Shown: positions 47,240 to 62,200 of the stretch, piece by piece
Layout: each line of letters opens with the position of its first letter
Numbering within the stretch: the stretch's first letter is position 1
NCBI GenBank assembly: GCA_014706295.1
Contig: JACSVZ010000007.1
Location: forward strand, 7,171,199-7,235,198
DNA: 64,000 bases
DNA from: Lycocorax pyrrhopterus obiensis
Taxonomy: Eukaryota; Chordata; Aves; Passeriformes; Paradisaeidae
Direction: 5' to 3'
Notes under the pieces: model-generated
Database searches by the model: none
What the model was told of the DNA's origin: nothing
The model's input: the letters and a program-made list of their open reading frames with translations, nothing else
Position numbers and translations under genes: made by a program

Positions 47240-50200
47240 AGATAATTAGAGTATTGTTGAGTGCTGCTATTTTGAACCCAGAGACAGAAATTTCTGGTTT
47301 TCAAACCCCAGGCAGTGTTTTCTACTGTAAACTGGATGTATCTGTACATTAGAAGACATTAGATATAAGAATACTTTTGTGAAATGTTAACTGCAGCTTG
47401 ATGTTCTTTCTTCTTCAAATTTATAACATGCCTCAATTTAATTTAAAAAAGCCCAGTAACTTAAAGTTTTCTTGAGAGCACAATTAGACCTTCCTCTATC
47501 ACTGTTCTAAGAGGGTTGATGTGAACAGATTCACATCTCTTAGGGTCTGCAGAGAGACTATTTATTTTTACTTTAATAGTATGCTCTAGCAGCATATTAG
47601 CAATGTTTCCTTGTGCTCAGTGATCGTATAGTCAGAAAGCACGTGAAAAGAATATGGAAATTTCAAGTGTGGGAAGTGTGGGAACAGCATGACATAGATG
47701 CATGTGAACATTAGTCTTTACCATGCATGATGCAATTTGTGACACTTCAAATTTTGCAAATTACTGTATATACTAGATTTTTTTCACAATAATTTCAAGA
47801 CTCCTCTCTTTTCCTAAGCTCTCCCAGTTAAACCTGGAAGAAGGAACTAAACTTGCTTAAGTTACGTAAATTTGAAGGTTAGCATGATGATAAAGAACAA
47901 CTCAGAAAAGGACATGGCAAGGTGAAAGGCAAATCCAAAAGGTTTGGAAAATAATGAGAGACAAAGTGAGAAAAAGAGAAAATGAAATGTAATCTAATCT
48001 CTACAAATGAAAGAAAATCTGTGTGCCTGGGGATATGCATGGATAGCCATGATGCTGATCACAGAAGGAATAAAGACCTTTAAAAGAACAAGCATGACAC
48101 TGTCCAGCTGCTTTTTTGTTTTGTTTCTGCACCCAAAGTCATCCTGGGAAGAACCAAAACATTTCCCCAGGTGCTTTTATAGGACAGAGGGCAAAAGCAA
48201 TAAAGCTACTTCCTGGTACTGCAGTAGACAGTGATAATTGAGAAAGTTTGATTAAAAAAATCTTTTATAAAAACACTAAAACATTAATATTAAGTGAACC
48301 AATCCATCTCTGCCTCCTTTCTTTCCCACAACAGTCTTGTTGCTGAGAAAACTGAGCCGAATGTACAGAATCACAGAGGCAGCTCTAGGTGTGAGCCACC
48401 TTGCAGCCAGGAGCTTTGTGGCTCTGCTGGGAGCTGTTTCGGGCTTAGAACTAGAGCGAGGTTTGAGGAGAACAGGAAATTGCATAAGGACAGCTCTGTT
48501 GGTTGTTTACTGGGAGCCGGTGCCGCTGGAATAAACAGCTGTGCAGCAGTACAGTGTCCCTTTTGTCATCCAGCCTGACAGGACTGGGAGTGGAAACTTG
48601 GAGCTCGGGCCTTGAATTCAGCGAGGGAAGCCTACGGGATAAGGGAGCTTGTCATAGACCTTGCAAACTGGGTAATATGTGGTAGTTTTCATCAGAGACG
48701 AGAGCTTTTTAAATCCAGAAGTTGTTTTTGCCAGTATTGCTCAGTAAACAAACTTTAATGGACACACACAGAAGTTGAAACCCTTGCCCCCTGCCCTTAC
48801 CTCTCCCTTCCCCTATGATGTAGAGGTATTTTACATTTTTCTTAAGGTTCTTTGAACTGAGAAATCTGTGGTGAAGAGAGTCAGGTTTCTCACTGCAGCA
48901 TGACAGTGAGATGGGGAAGAGAAATTCCTAGCAAGAGAGTGAGCAATGCAAACAGAGACCATTCACAGCTCTTCAGCCTCAGCCACCTCTTCATTAAGTA
49001 GGGAAGTATCTGCAGACTGACTCAGTGACCAGACCTCAGTTTGCCTTGCAGAATTAGAAGAAGTGATGATAATGAGTGCTTTCCTCACTCGAAGCTACTG
49101 GTGACATTTTCTAAGCATATGTAAATATTTGGATCAACTAAACATCTGCGGGTGTAGTATTTTCACAGGAAAGGGAAAATCATGATTTCACCAAGTCACA
49201 AATATTTAATGAGGTAAACCATGATCAGATACTGCTTCATTAATCTTGTTTCTTTACAGTCAAAAGTGATTCAGATTCTGAGTTTTCCAGAACACCAGAC
49301 ATTAATCCAGTGCCAGAAAACAGGGTGAAAAAAACTAAACCCACCAGGAATCTAAATCTAAACATCTTTGTTGTTCCATTGCTGAGGAAACCAAAATGAA
49401 TGTATTTACGTGGATTCACTGGCAGTTGTTAAGGCTGATTTATTTCAGTATAGTAGAATGTAGTGAGCAGATTTTAAAGAAGTGTGCCCTTATGCTGAAA
49501 TTATTACACCTCTAGCAGAGGTAAAGAATGCTTGATTTATCTTACTGAGGTCTGTATTCTCCCCAAGCCTTCTGCACAATGACATCCAGAGACCTCTGTG
49601 CTCCATTGTACAACATCAGCCAGTTAAGATGTCTTATAAGAATATACTTTTTTCTAATTTCTGAGCTGGGAATAGTTTAATTAGGCTCTAGCTGCATAAC
49701 TCAAGCTCAACAACCATGTTTCAATGTTAATGTTAGGTTCTGTAATTGGAAAGAAAGGTCAGCTAAATAGGGAAGGATTTTGTCAGCATTACAGAAAAAC
49801 CTTTGTGCTGTTCTTTCCTGATACTGTAGGAATTGTCCTTGGTACCATGACGTGTTCATCTTGGGCATCTTTGAAGTCCTACAATAACTTACTGTAGGTT
49901 ATATTTAGACTGTTTAAAAAATGTATTTATTTTTAAGGAACACCTAGCAAATCTCTGTTTGTGCAGTTGGTTGTGTTGGGAAAGGAGAAAAAGAGAGGCA
50001 GAAGGTTGAACTGAATTAAATTGAAAGAAGTTTAGAGTATTTCAAAGAAATGCTGTGTTTTCTGGCTATTAAAAAAAATAACACTAGTCCAAAAATAACA
50101 TAAGTATTTTGAAAATATTTTACTTGTCTTGTTAATCTTTTATGGGAAATTAGTTTCTTTTTCATCAAAAGAATTCCTACTAGGTTTTGATTTAAATAAT

Positions 50201-53200
50201 GCAGTTATTTTAATGAAGTTCTTTAGCGCTACTTGTATATTTTCTAGAAAGCCCTATATTAATTTAAAATTCAGTATTTCATTTGTATGCAGGGAACATG
50301 ATCCTTCTCCTTCATCTAGCAATCTGCACCACCCATATATTCTTTTTTAAACCTTCAGATGTAACCTTCTTAAATATTTAAGGCAGAGCTCCAACAGAAC
50401 AGTGGTAGGCTGCTCTTCTCTTCACTTTGCCCTCTCTTTTCTAGGTCTTAGTGAAATACTCAAAGTGCTTTGCTTTCCACCGAAGCACTTGTTATTCAGA
50501 TATTCTAGAAAACACAAGTGCCTTATTGACTTCTAGTGCTGTTGAAAGTGCAAGTGAATATTCAAGAAATAAGGTATTGAATGCGCTTTGTTCCGTGTGT
50601 GAAATGCAGTGGTTTCAGGTTCCTGTTTCTGTAGATCTGTCAGATCCAATGTTGCTGGGAAAGGGAGAGCGTGTGCTTTCCGATGGGGAGAATAGATGGG
50701 AAGGCAACATGGGGATCCAGAGGAAGGATTGAAGGGGAGTGCAGTTCCATAGCTCTGGCTTTGTGGGCTCAGTCAGACTGGTGTGCCCGTTCCGTTCGCA
50801 GTACTGAGGCAAGTCGCCTGTTCCTTGGGCTGATTCACGTGTAGTGTGCACAAGGTGTTTTCACAGCCTGAGTCTGGTGTGCCTGAACCAGAGTGTTACC
50901 AACAAGACAGCAGTGACATACAGGCACTGAACAAGGGTGTTATAAAGACATTTTCTTCAATCATCTATTCCTGCAACCGGCTTTCTAAATTTTAAAAATA
51001 TGCACAGTGCGTGTATGTTTTCGTTCGGATCAGGAATGTGCTTTTGGAGCAAATCTCGTTGTTAGTGCTATTTACTGTTGCTTGTCACTTTCTCAAGCTG
51101 TCTCTTCAGATCCGTATAATCAGTGGATGCAAAGACCTCAGCACCAATGGTTTGGTCTCCAGACCTTCTGCTGGATGGGTTGCACTTTCTGAAGGTTTCC
51201 TGCTGTTATAGAGAAGTTCTGCAAGTGATACCCTGCAATCCCCAAAATTCCAAGTAATGTGGGATTCCTTTTTCCGTTACTTCTGTGGTGAAAGGTTTCA
51301 TTAACTTTTGGCTCCTCTGTGATTATTTCACCATTGACTGTGAATTGCTGTGTGTTTACTTGCTGTGCAGAAATAATTACTGCAGCCAGGAATGGTAACC
51401 AAAGAAGAAATTAATAAAGAGAAAGTAGTTTATTCAGTGCAAGCTTAAGTATGATGAATAGTTCAAGTGAAGGTCATTTATTCTAGAAATTAATGGCTTG
51501 AGCAGCCTACTGGTTAAAAAAATTGTCTTTTTTTTTCTTTGTATTTTGTTTTCTTTAATGTCTGTTGCTTTTATTAAATCTCATTTTGGACAATAATGGT
51601 CTTTTAAGCAGTGATTTTGGTTGTGTGTAGCATTGACAGTTGTGGACATTATCAAAGAAAATAGCTCTTTTAAAACCTCAGTGTAGCAAGTAGTCATTCT
51701 TTAATTGATGTTTGCAATACATGAAACTCTACCTGCAAGGTGAAGCACTTAGTATTTTAAATTAATTTTTTGAGGGAGGGCCAGCTGTACCTTGAATAGG
51801 TCAGAATCCTAGCTGTTGATTCAGGAAGTAATTTTTTTTCCAGAAACTTTCATGGAGATTCTTAGAATTCTGCATCCCTTACCATACTTGTATAAACAGC
51901 TAAAAATAGTTTCAGCGTGTGTAATACATCAGATAATAGATGTATAGAATGTTTTTATCACAGTATTCTCAAGATGTACTCTGTGAATCAGATGGAACAA
52001 GATGTCTCATATTTAGTCATGGTTTGGTTGAGCAGGGAGCTGTATCTTAAGTTATATGGATATTTTAAGTTGCTGAATTGCATGACTGAAAAATGCTCAG
52101 AAATATTCTCATTCTAAACATTTCTTTGGTAAGAACACCTCCAGTTTCAGAAAGTGGTCTTTCATTTTGCTGACAGAACTTTTGCATAAAGAAGTCCAGT
52201 TAGAATATGACCCAGGCAGTTAAAATCTGAATGTTCATGCTGGGTGCAGATACTGATAATGATCATCTCACTGCAGGTGTGTTGGATACTTGGCTCAACT
52301 TAATCTGTAGATGCTTTGTAGATCTTCCCTATGAACATGTAGCCATGACTGACACACCTTTGAAAGAAGAAAGGAAGAAAAGGCTTTGAAGAAAAAAAAA
52401 ATTGAAGTAGAGGTTTGTAACTCTGGAAGTAGCTCTGTGTTTTCAGCCCCTTTGCACTTCAAATAGAGTTGTGAATGTTCACTGCTTGCCAAGAGAAGGT
52501 TGTTCTGGCATGGGAGTTCTTGTAGGAAGCTCAGGGATTCAGACCTCTTAGTTCTTGTTCTGGTGCCCAGACTTCTGGAATTGTTTGGAGCAGAATTTGG
52601 GTTGTCCAAGTTGTCAGAGCTGTTCCTGGCCTTTCTAGGAGGCTGCTGGGTGTGGCTGACCCGGAACCCAGGGCTGCAGAGGTGGTGTGGGGACACAGTG
52701 ACCCCCAGACTCTGTCACTGAGTCCCCACTGGGCATTTTATGACTTGGGAGATGTTCTTACTTGGTCAGCTGGATGGGTTTTATGGCTTTTCATGTTTTG
52801 CAGGAAGAACAGTGTGCACACACCATCCTTGCAAACATGTCCTCTGTATTCCACACTTCTAATGCATTTTTTTTAATAGGTTCAAGACAGCAAAGTAAGC
52901 TCAGGTGTGTAGGAGAGGCAAAATACCTGAGGGCAGATTAACATTCTGAGGTGAGATATAGAGATAAATCCCATTAAAACCAAAGCCCCTTAACTTTGAA
53001 GGGACATTTGAATGCTGGCAATGTAAGGTTGCTTTCCAAGTGAAGTAGATACATCTCCTGAGCCCATTTTTTAAAGAGTTCTCAGACTCCAGCAAATTAA
53101 AAAGCTCAGTTTGTCAGCTGGGTAACCAGTACCAGGAAATACGAGTGGGTTTTGCCTGTAAGTGTGGGTCACGTCATCCTTTTCCCTTCCCCTTACCTGC

Positions 53201-56200
53201 TCCTCTCTTAGGCCAGAAACATTTATATTTACAGGAATTAACATGGGGATGTGGAGCATCAAAGGATTCAGAGGCTGTTGCCCACAAATCCACAACAGCT
53301 TTGCAGCTGGAGGAGAAGTACAACATATTCTAATCTCTGCTTAAACACGGTTTATTTTAGGCTGTGGTTTCAGATTAAATAACTGAATATAGAGTTTAGA
53401 GATTCCAGACTCCCTAAATATATTGAATTAAAAATAAAATTGAGGGCCATTGTTGTAGTGAATAGAAGGCAATGTGTTTTACTGAGAAGGGGTAGAATAT
53501 ATCTCTTGATTCAGTGCACTTCCAAGTAATTACAAAGGGCAGATCTTGCTGGTAATTGAAACAACAAGAACATTTTATAATTATATAGGGCCAGATTGTC
53601 TGGTTTACAGTGAAGAACTGTTCTTTGGAAAGCCTAGGGTAGAATTTCCCCTCTTCTGCCAGTCCTTCTGAAGGAGCAGGGAAAGAGGAAAAGGTGTTCT
53701 TGGCTCAGGCGATGCGTACTGCGGTGGTGATGCAAGCTAACAGATACATTACACATAGTTTGCAACTAGTAAGTGCCAAAATGTCTGATAATTGAGGCTG
53801 TAGTCCTTTCCTTCACCAAAACATTTTACTTTTGTGTAAATAGCTATGTTATTCAAAGACAGAGCACGATGGTGGCTTATACTCTTTTTTCCAAAGGAAT
53901 AAATGAAGAGCCAGAGCTGTAACAGGCTGTGACAGAGCAAGAATAAAATCTGACAGTATGCAGCAATGGTCGACACTGTGTCCTCACCAGCTGCTTCAAC
54001 TGCAAAGTAACAGATTCATTTCAGTAACACCTGTGAGGGGCTATTAAAATAACTTCTTGTAACATAACAAATTTGCATATTCAGAGAGCAGAGAGGTCAC
54101 TGTTTATAGCTACAACTCTAAACCTAAGTGGTGTAAAGCTGTTTCTGATGTGAGGGGCTTACAGGAAGACATGGATTTTGCAGCCAGGAGGAGCAGGTGA
54201 TTTTTGTATTTTTTTTTCTAGCAACAGGAAATCTTTAGGCATGATAGTAAAATTAATGTTAGGACATTTCTCAGTATCCCTATGTGAAAACTGAATGTGC
54301 ATATAGACTCTGTGGTGTATGGTCATTAGAATACTATAGATTTTCATGTTACTTTCAAAGATGAAACATTGTAATATTGTATTTTCTGCATTATATATTA
54401 TAAAAATGTAAACAGAAGATTTAAGTATTGCATTCACAAATATGAAGTCAGAATATTTTGATCATATTAAAGCTACTCTATTTCTTTTTCCAAATAGATT
54501 CCTGCTGAGTGTCTGCAACACTTGAAGTGGCATTTCCAGCTGTAAAAGCATTGTTGGAAAATTTCACTCTAGATTTAATAGCAGTCAGTGTTTCTTTAGC
54601 TCATGGTATTAAATTCAATCCAACTGTAGGTGGTCCTAGTTCTTGTCTTGAAATCTGGTGTGTGTGCATTAGAATGAGAGTATGGAGAGTTAGAATATAG
54701 AGATTTAGAAAAATGTAAGATATTATATTGGACTTAGAATAACAATGGTCTGTTATTTGGTGAACAACTCAAGAAATTACTTTGTTCCCTTTGGCTGTAC
54801 TCTGTCCCTTGATCCCTAATGTCAAGGACTGATGGATGGATGTAATATCTATGGAAAATGCGTTTTTTTAAAAATTGCTTGGGTTTTCCAATCTAGCAGC
54901 ACAAGGTACCTGCTGCATAGTAGAATTTAAAAGAAAGGAAGTGTATTTCATCAGCTTTTAGCAGGAATTGCCTGTGGATCCTTTGCTTTCACTTCCACCT
55001 GAAATGCAAGTTCCCTTAGTTTTGAGTTTACCACTGCACTGTGAGTGTTCTCCTGGCACCCAAGGTGAGCTTGCTTTGAAGAATTCTTAGTTCCTGGGCA
55101 GTGTTGCTTATCCTCTCCACTCCATGTCCAAAGGGCCGGGTTTGTGGAGGGAGAGCAAATGTGCAGCTCCCATCCCTGGCAATTCCTGACCTGGGTGTCC
55201 CGTAGATCTCCCATCACTGCGGATTCATCTCTGGAATGAAAACGTGGATTTAAGCCTTTCCCTCACAAGATGGCAGCATCACTTCAGGGAATAACACCAC
55301 CTGCACCAGTCAGGAGGCCTTGGACATTTGAATATTTCCATTTCATCCAGTATGTGAAAGAAACTCTGATAGCTGTGCTCATTTGTGTTATCTGAACTTG
55401 CATATCAGCATCAGGCACGGGACTGGACGGGTTTCATTTGTTTGCTGCTACATTTACGATGAAAATTATGAATCATGTTGAAATTGGGAGTTGTACTGAA
55501 ACTATGTCATTATTATTGTGACTCTAGTTAATACTGTAGTTGCATTCCTGAGATTTCAGCAGCAACATCTGATTGTTTCAAATGCACTAAGCAGAAATAT
55601 CTTATAGAAATTTAATTTCAGATTCACATGTTTCCCTCCATGTCCACTGAGTGTTTTTATTCATTAAGGCTTGATCCTACTCTCCCTGAAGTTAATGGCT
55701 GAGTCAGAATTTTAGGGTGAGTCCTGTAAGGAGATAGAAACAGCAGAAAAGAAAGGTCATTAAAGTGGGGGTTTTAATGGGGTTTTTAATGTTTTTTGCC
55801 CTCTATATAAATAATCAGGAATGATGAAAGAGCTGCTGTTTGAACCATTAGAAGCATCGACCTTCAGTTAACCCTGGGCAACACCTTTATTTTATTTCAG
55901 GGCAGCACTGATCAACTTCTAAAGAAATTAGGTCAAGTTTATTTCTGATCCTAAAAACAGGTCTACCAATTTGGCCTTACCCATTAAGAATAAAAAGATT
56001 GGAAATAATGGAATCCTCACTGTGGTTTTTGGATGAAGCTGAGCTTCCCAAGAATATAGATACCTTTTTGTTGTTTTTGTATTACCATTTTGCCTGTGAT
56101 TTTGATTTTACAGCATGAGTTGTGAGCTGAAGAATAATACTTTCTAATTCATATGGTTGTTTTATAACTTTCTTCAGATATTCCACTAATAAGACCATTT

Positions 56201-59200
56201 TCATTTTTAAATCAGAAAAGCATTTTTCATGACTGCCTGGAGAAATGTCTCTTTTATAGTAATGAAGGAGATGTACTTTGCTATCCTGGGTGGCACCTGT
56301 TATTATTTCAAGGAAATATTGGCTGGTGTGCAATAATACTTTAACAAGAAAATATTTAAAGTCTTGTATTTTCATTTTCTTGAAAGTTTTTATGCTGAGC
56401 ACAAAAAAAAATTCTTTCAGTTTCTCAAAATCCAGCATGCTTAAGATGTGGTTTTACTGACAAGTGGTCACTTTCTTTGCACTTCTAGGATTAAGGCAGG
56501 TTTATTCTGCAAGTATAACTTTCTACTAACAGCTCAAGGTGTGGGACTTAATGTTTAGAGATATCAAAATTCTTATATTTAAACTTTACCGAACTGGAAT
56601 GCATGAACTGAGTATTTCATTTCTTCTTTAATGTACCTAGGGATTTTTATTGGTGCAGTTCTCCTCATCTCCAGCAATTCACAGCCTCCCAAACATGAAC
56701 TTACATTTGCATCGTTTACTTTTGTGGCTTTGTGCACATTTTCTAAAATGGCTGAAGGAAGAAAGCCATGGATATAAATGATACTGGGAGAATGAAGTCA
56801 GGCCCTTGGGTGATAATGATTGCTGAATTCTGCTCTCTCCTTCCTACCCAGCATAGATTCTAAGGAAACAGAAGAAATGCACCTGATATCTTCATCTGTA
56901 GAGCCCGATGCCTCCACTTTCACATATATTCTGAGATGTTGTAAGAACTGAGCTGGAACACACAGACAGCAGTGTGTGAGAGGTTCAGAAAGGCAGGTTC
57001 AAACACTGCAGATTGTTTTGGCTGCTGCAGGTCAGCACACCTCCATCATTCCACCTCTCTTTGGGTAAAAAAGAGAGAGAGCACGAATGTGACCTCCTGG
57101 TCACACAAAGCCTGTGATATTCTCCATGAGCCTCCTCCCTCACTCATCCTGGCAGGAGGACAAGTCTGGCTTTCAAGGAAGATTGAAAGGCATTCTGCTT
57201 TAAAGAGGAGGATAATTCAAGGGCTAGCCCATAGCAGAAAATTGAGAGATTATTTAGGGAAATGGAATAATTGCGGTTATTGGTGATGAAATGTGCTATT
57301 GATAACATTCAAATCCAACCCACACTCTTAAAAGCCAGGAACTATTTTTTTACTAGGCTGTATGAAATTAATTTCTTCTCTTCCTGGTGGATGAGAATTC
57401 TGGTTGTAAGTGGGTTTCACTGGTTTAATCAGCAGTGATCCTATTTGTGGTCCTTTAATCTAGAAGTGTTTAATGTTCATGTTTAAGTCCATTTATTTTT
57501 TCAGAAAGCATTTAAAATGGATTTGGCTTTTACTGTGTTTTTCAGGGCTAGTTGGAAGCACACTTGAAAGACAGAGGGGAATGAGGTACTTTTAACCATT
57601 ACAGTGGCACTTGTAAGACAAAAGCAAAACTTTCATGATGCAGCTTTTATCACATGTTAATTCCAGAAGCATTTGTGTGTACCTGACCCACAAACAAATA
57701 GATTTCATTTTTAAGGACTTGAAAGTCAGTACCTTTCACACATTCTAAATACCAAGCACTAAAAAAAGAAGAGAGGTAACATTATTCCCTCTGATTATTC
57801 AGAGGATGGAATAGAAAAGTAGGTAACAAGGACGATACAGATCTCAGATGGTTTAAGGAAACGCTGAATTTTGGCTTTATACTTGTTTTTAGTATGGCCT
57901 ATTTATTTTCATTGCTAGAATAATACTGATCTAAGTTTATATTATGATCCATGTGTGCAGTTTCCATTGAATATCATGGTAGTTGTTTGACTCTTGAAAG
58001 CCATGTTATTGACTAGAAATTATTAGAAGAAATGTAGAAATAATTGGGAACATTTCCTTTTTCAATACCTCCCTTCAGTCATGAAAGAATTTGCAAAGAC
58101 ACTGTTGAAAATGACCAGATTACAGAATTTTCTTCTCCCTCAGAAACAATGAAATGTTCTGTTTCAAATTCCCATCCTGTTTTACTTTTCCATGCTTTAA
58201 GGATTTATACTGGCATTACAAGGACAGACAGAGATGAACATTTAAATTTCATATTTGGTTCATATCCTGATAAAGGCACACCATTGGAAAATAGATTCTT
58301 CAAAAGCATACATAATGTTGGAATGTTCATTAAAATGCTTTTGAGTAGCTGAGTACTGCTCAAAATCGTTGGATGGGTCTGCATTTTGCTTCTGTTTTAC
58401 TGCAAATAAGAGATACTGAAATCCCCAACTTTTAATGAAAGTTTCTGACTTACATATAATGCAAATGTGTCAAAAAGACCCCAGGCTTACTCTGAGAAGG
58501 ATAAGTAGACATATGGTCAAAATGTCATTAATACTTTTGCTCAAAAATGTAATTAGAGGAACATATGTTGTATTGTGAATAACATTGTTTGTACTAATAA
58601 AGCAAAGGTTTTATTAGAAGTAGTCCTTGGGCCAGATTCCGCTTTCTCTTTCTGCTATAACAGATGTGGAATAAACGTAAAGCTGAAAAATACCAGAAAA
58701 ACACAAGCTATTGTTTGCAAAGATTTTCTACTGGCATGTTTGAGATTAGTGTCTGTTCCATTTGCTGTATATGAATTTTTAAGTGGTAATATATGTGGTA
58801 ACTACAATACATAGATTACTGAGTCCCAAGCATTGTCTATTATATTGGCTTGCCTGGAAAGTAGTATAGTAAATAAATTTCATGCTTTACACAGTATTGC
58901 TAAGAAGAAATTTGGTAATAGTCTACCATTTTGCAGATGAGAGAGAATTAAATAAAGCCCAAAAGCAGTGGTGTTAAGGTAAAATGCTCAGCTGTTAATG
59001 TAGAAGAATATGTAAGTTAATTCTCTTTGTAAGTCCTCAGATCTTTGGGGTGCTTATTTAGGAATAATTCATAACAAATTAAGCAAAAAAGAGGTTTGTA
59101 GGCTATGGAAGAGCTTTTCAGGAAATGTGAGCTGTTACTTGATACAGAAGCTCTAAGCCTTGCTAACAGACCAACTTTATGGGACATGCCTTGCTGTATC

Positions 59201-62200
59201 AGAGCTGTAAGAACAGACATCATTTAAGGTTACAAGTGATGTATTTTATATAACATTACATATTAAATATTTATTTAGAGTTCATCATGCTTGACAGGTG
59301 AAAAGTTGTAGGTGCACAGTTGCATTCAGTTGCATGGTTGAAGAAGATGTAGGAAAGAGAAAATAAAAGATTATGAATTACAGTAAATTGGGAGGTATTG
59401 GAGAAGAAGCTGACGGGTCTTAGAATGAAAAGGAAGGTAAATTAAAAGTTGTAAAGGATTTGCAGATAAAAATGAAACCAGGAGAAAGGCTGAGTGAAGA
59501 CAGAAGAGTCTGCATGAATCCCAAGTAATGGAAAGAGTGGACACAATATATGAAAATATGTGATTGATATTTAAGAAACTTTCAGTCTTTAAAATGTAGA
59601 CTTAACTGGGAGAAGTCTTAACATCCCCTAATCCATACAGGCTGTTTAGGACTCCATACAGTCCTGGGGAAGAGCAGATTATTTTGTTCCATTTGCGTGC
59701 ACGCCTCTGTGCAAACCACACAGTGAGGAATTGCAGGAGGGTTCTCAGCAGGCTTGGAGCAGGAATAGGAGCTGCACTTTTGAATGCAATGGTTTCATTG
59801 TTTATAGCTGGGCTGTTACAGAAATCCAAGATTATAAATATACCTGTCAGGGAAAGATACTTGCAATGAATTTTCTCACAGGTAACAAAATTGAGATAAA
59901 ACACCTGACAGTATCCTAACACTTCATATAATTAGGCTAAAAAAAGAACGTGCATTACAATGTTCTGAGGGCAGTTGTTTCTTGGTTTCCTTCTCAAAGC
60001 CCTGTGCAGTGAAAAGCAGAACTGACTTGGAGTGTTTGCAGCAGAAGGAGCAGCCAGAAGAGAAAAGGATATTTGTGTCCTGCACTGAGTGTGGAAGGCT
60101 GTGTTAGCTTCCACCATTATCAACAGCAGGCTTACGTGGTCAGATGCTATTGAAAGTTATTGAAACGAAAACGAGGTGTAGGCTCAGAAAACTTCTCTGC
60201 AAGACACAGAGTTGTGCTACATATGCAGGAAGAGCTTTTGTAATTCCAGTCTCAGAGGGGAAGAAAGAGAGACATGTATAAGTGATGTGTATTGATGGCA
60301 CTGCCAGCAGCAAAAGTTAGCAGGCAGCAGGTTTTGTGGAGAATATTTGAGGTAAGATTGGAAGAACAATCAACTGAGAAACAGAACCTTGACTGTGTTT
60401 TAAAAACAAGCACTAACAGCTGCTGTGAGCCTAAAGCCTTTAACTGAGTTTTTCTGAAAGACTAAAAACTCCCCAAACCATCCAGTACCTGAAATAACTT
60501 CCGATGTAATAGCCCAGGGTAAGCAGATGCCGCTCATTTACAAACTGACTTCGCAGGTTTGAGACATTGCTGCAGAGCATTGGGTGCATGACACAATGCA
60601 GGCTTGTAACCATCTTTGGAACATGCTAATCCCTTGCTAAGAAATGGGTTGGTATTAGAAGACCATAGCACATTTATGATTTCTCTTGCGTGAGTAACAT
60701 GCAGTGGTGAAAGGTATGGATGGTATTAGCTCAGAGATTGCTGGAGGAAATCCCCAATACCTTTTGCAATAGTATTTGCATATAATAACCTGAAATTCTG
60801 TCTTAATGCTGACATACTGAGTTAAGCGTTACTAGCAGGGTCCTGACAAAAGGCACTTGATATTTATATGGAATACAAAGTGGAGTTTTTTAGGAATTTA
60901 ATGCTTCTGGAGATAGTTTCTATGTGTTTCCCATGTTGCTCAGTTCAGTCCTGAAATATGCTGCTCAATGGCATTGAACTATGTTCTGATTTGTTCCTTT
61001 GCAGGTGAGGAAATACACCTTTTAACTAACCAGAAATGCAGTGGTGGAACCAAAAATTCAGCTTAGTTCTTTGATATTTGTTTCAAAGACTTTGCAGACT
61101 GCATCCTGCCTTCATGGCAAACCTTGCCTTTTGCAAATGTTGCCTAACTGTAGTTGAGTAGGATGGCATTTGTTAAGTGTTTGAAATGAGCAGGGAGGTT
61201 CTTCAAAGGAAATGCTGTATGTATTACAGAGTTTGTTTCTAGCTGTGGAGACAGTAGCTTAACAAAGATTGTGTGAGTATTTCTGGTTTGGTTCAGCCCA
61301 GCTGCAGATGGGACACCATCAAATATATTGTTTAAACAGGCTATAAAAACAGCCTTGCTAAATCTGAGCAGTGTGATGATTCCAGCGAGCTCGCTGAAAT
61401 GAGTTATTTTTGGCAGGACAGAAAGAAGATCGGGCTTGGGATGTGCACTGGGAACCTAATTTTCTCTTTATTTAGGGAACAGGAAATGAGAAGCAACATT
61501 ACAGCTGAGGATAAAGCTAGCATAAAGCAATGGGGATGAAAAACTTAGATAAAACTGACCTCTTCAGGGGAAGAGGCTCATAGATGTGTCTGGCTGGCGT
61601 GGTAGAGAAGACATGATGGGAAAGTTTGGGGTTATTTGGGTTGGACTGAGGTCTGAAAAAGGCAACCAGTGAGGTTCTTGAGGAGGAAGGGGGAGTTTTG
61701 TTTAACTCTTACATGTATTTCCTATGTAACATTTTGTGCTTTCTGAGGTCCCTTTTTAGAGCATATTTCCAGATAACATTTTTTGTCCTGTGACCTTGTG
61801 TTTGGAAGCCATGTGTGAAATTTTGATAGTAATGAAATGCCTCCTGTTAATTTGAAAAACAGTGATAATAAAGTTTATGGATTTCCACTATTCTGTGCTA
61901 TTGAATGTTCTTAAACTAAGCCATTAGTGAGGATGACAGAGCTGGGATTCTGTGCTCTATGCAATGTTTTCATGGCTGCTACTGAATTTGTAAACGGGAC
62001 AACTGAAGTTATGAAATTAACTTTGAAGTAGAGTAAAAGCCTAAAGAACACAGGATTTGAAAATGGATCTTGACAAATTCAAGGAAGGAGTTATATGACT
62101 GGCTAGGATGTTCTTGCATGTTTTAAATGGTTTAGGAAGAGTTGTTAAAGTTTTGGTTTTAATCAATTTTCTTAGTTGAGGATTGCCACTAATTACCTGA

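Noticed and set aside
52295..52696. 133-codon minus-strand ORF
   Set aside because: No recognisable domain, low-complexity phenylalanine run from an A stretch, and no splice or promoter context.
54951..55217. 88-codon minus-strand ORF with an open, polar protein
   Set aside because: No known family or exon boundaries with partners. Only a conservation test could revive it.
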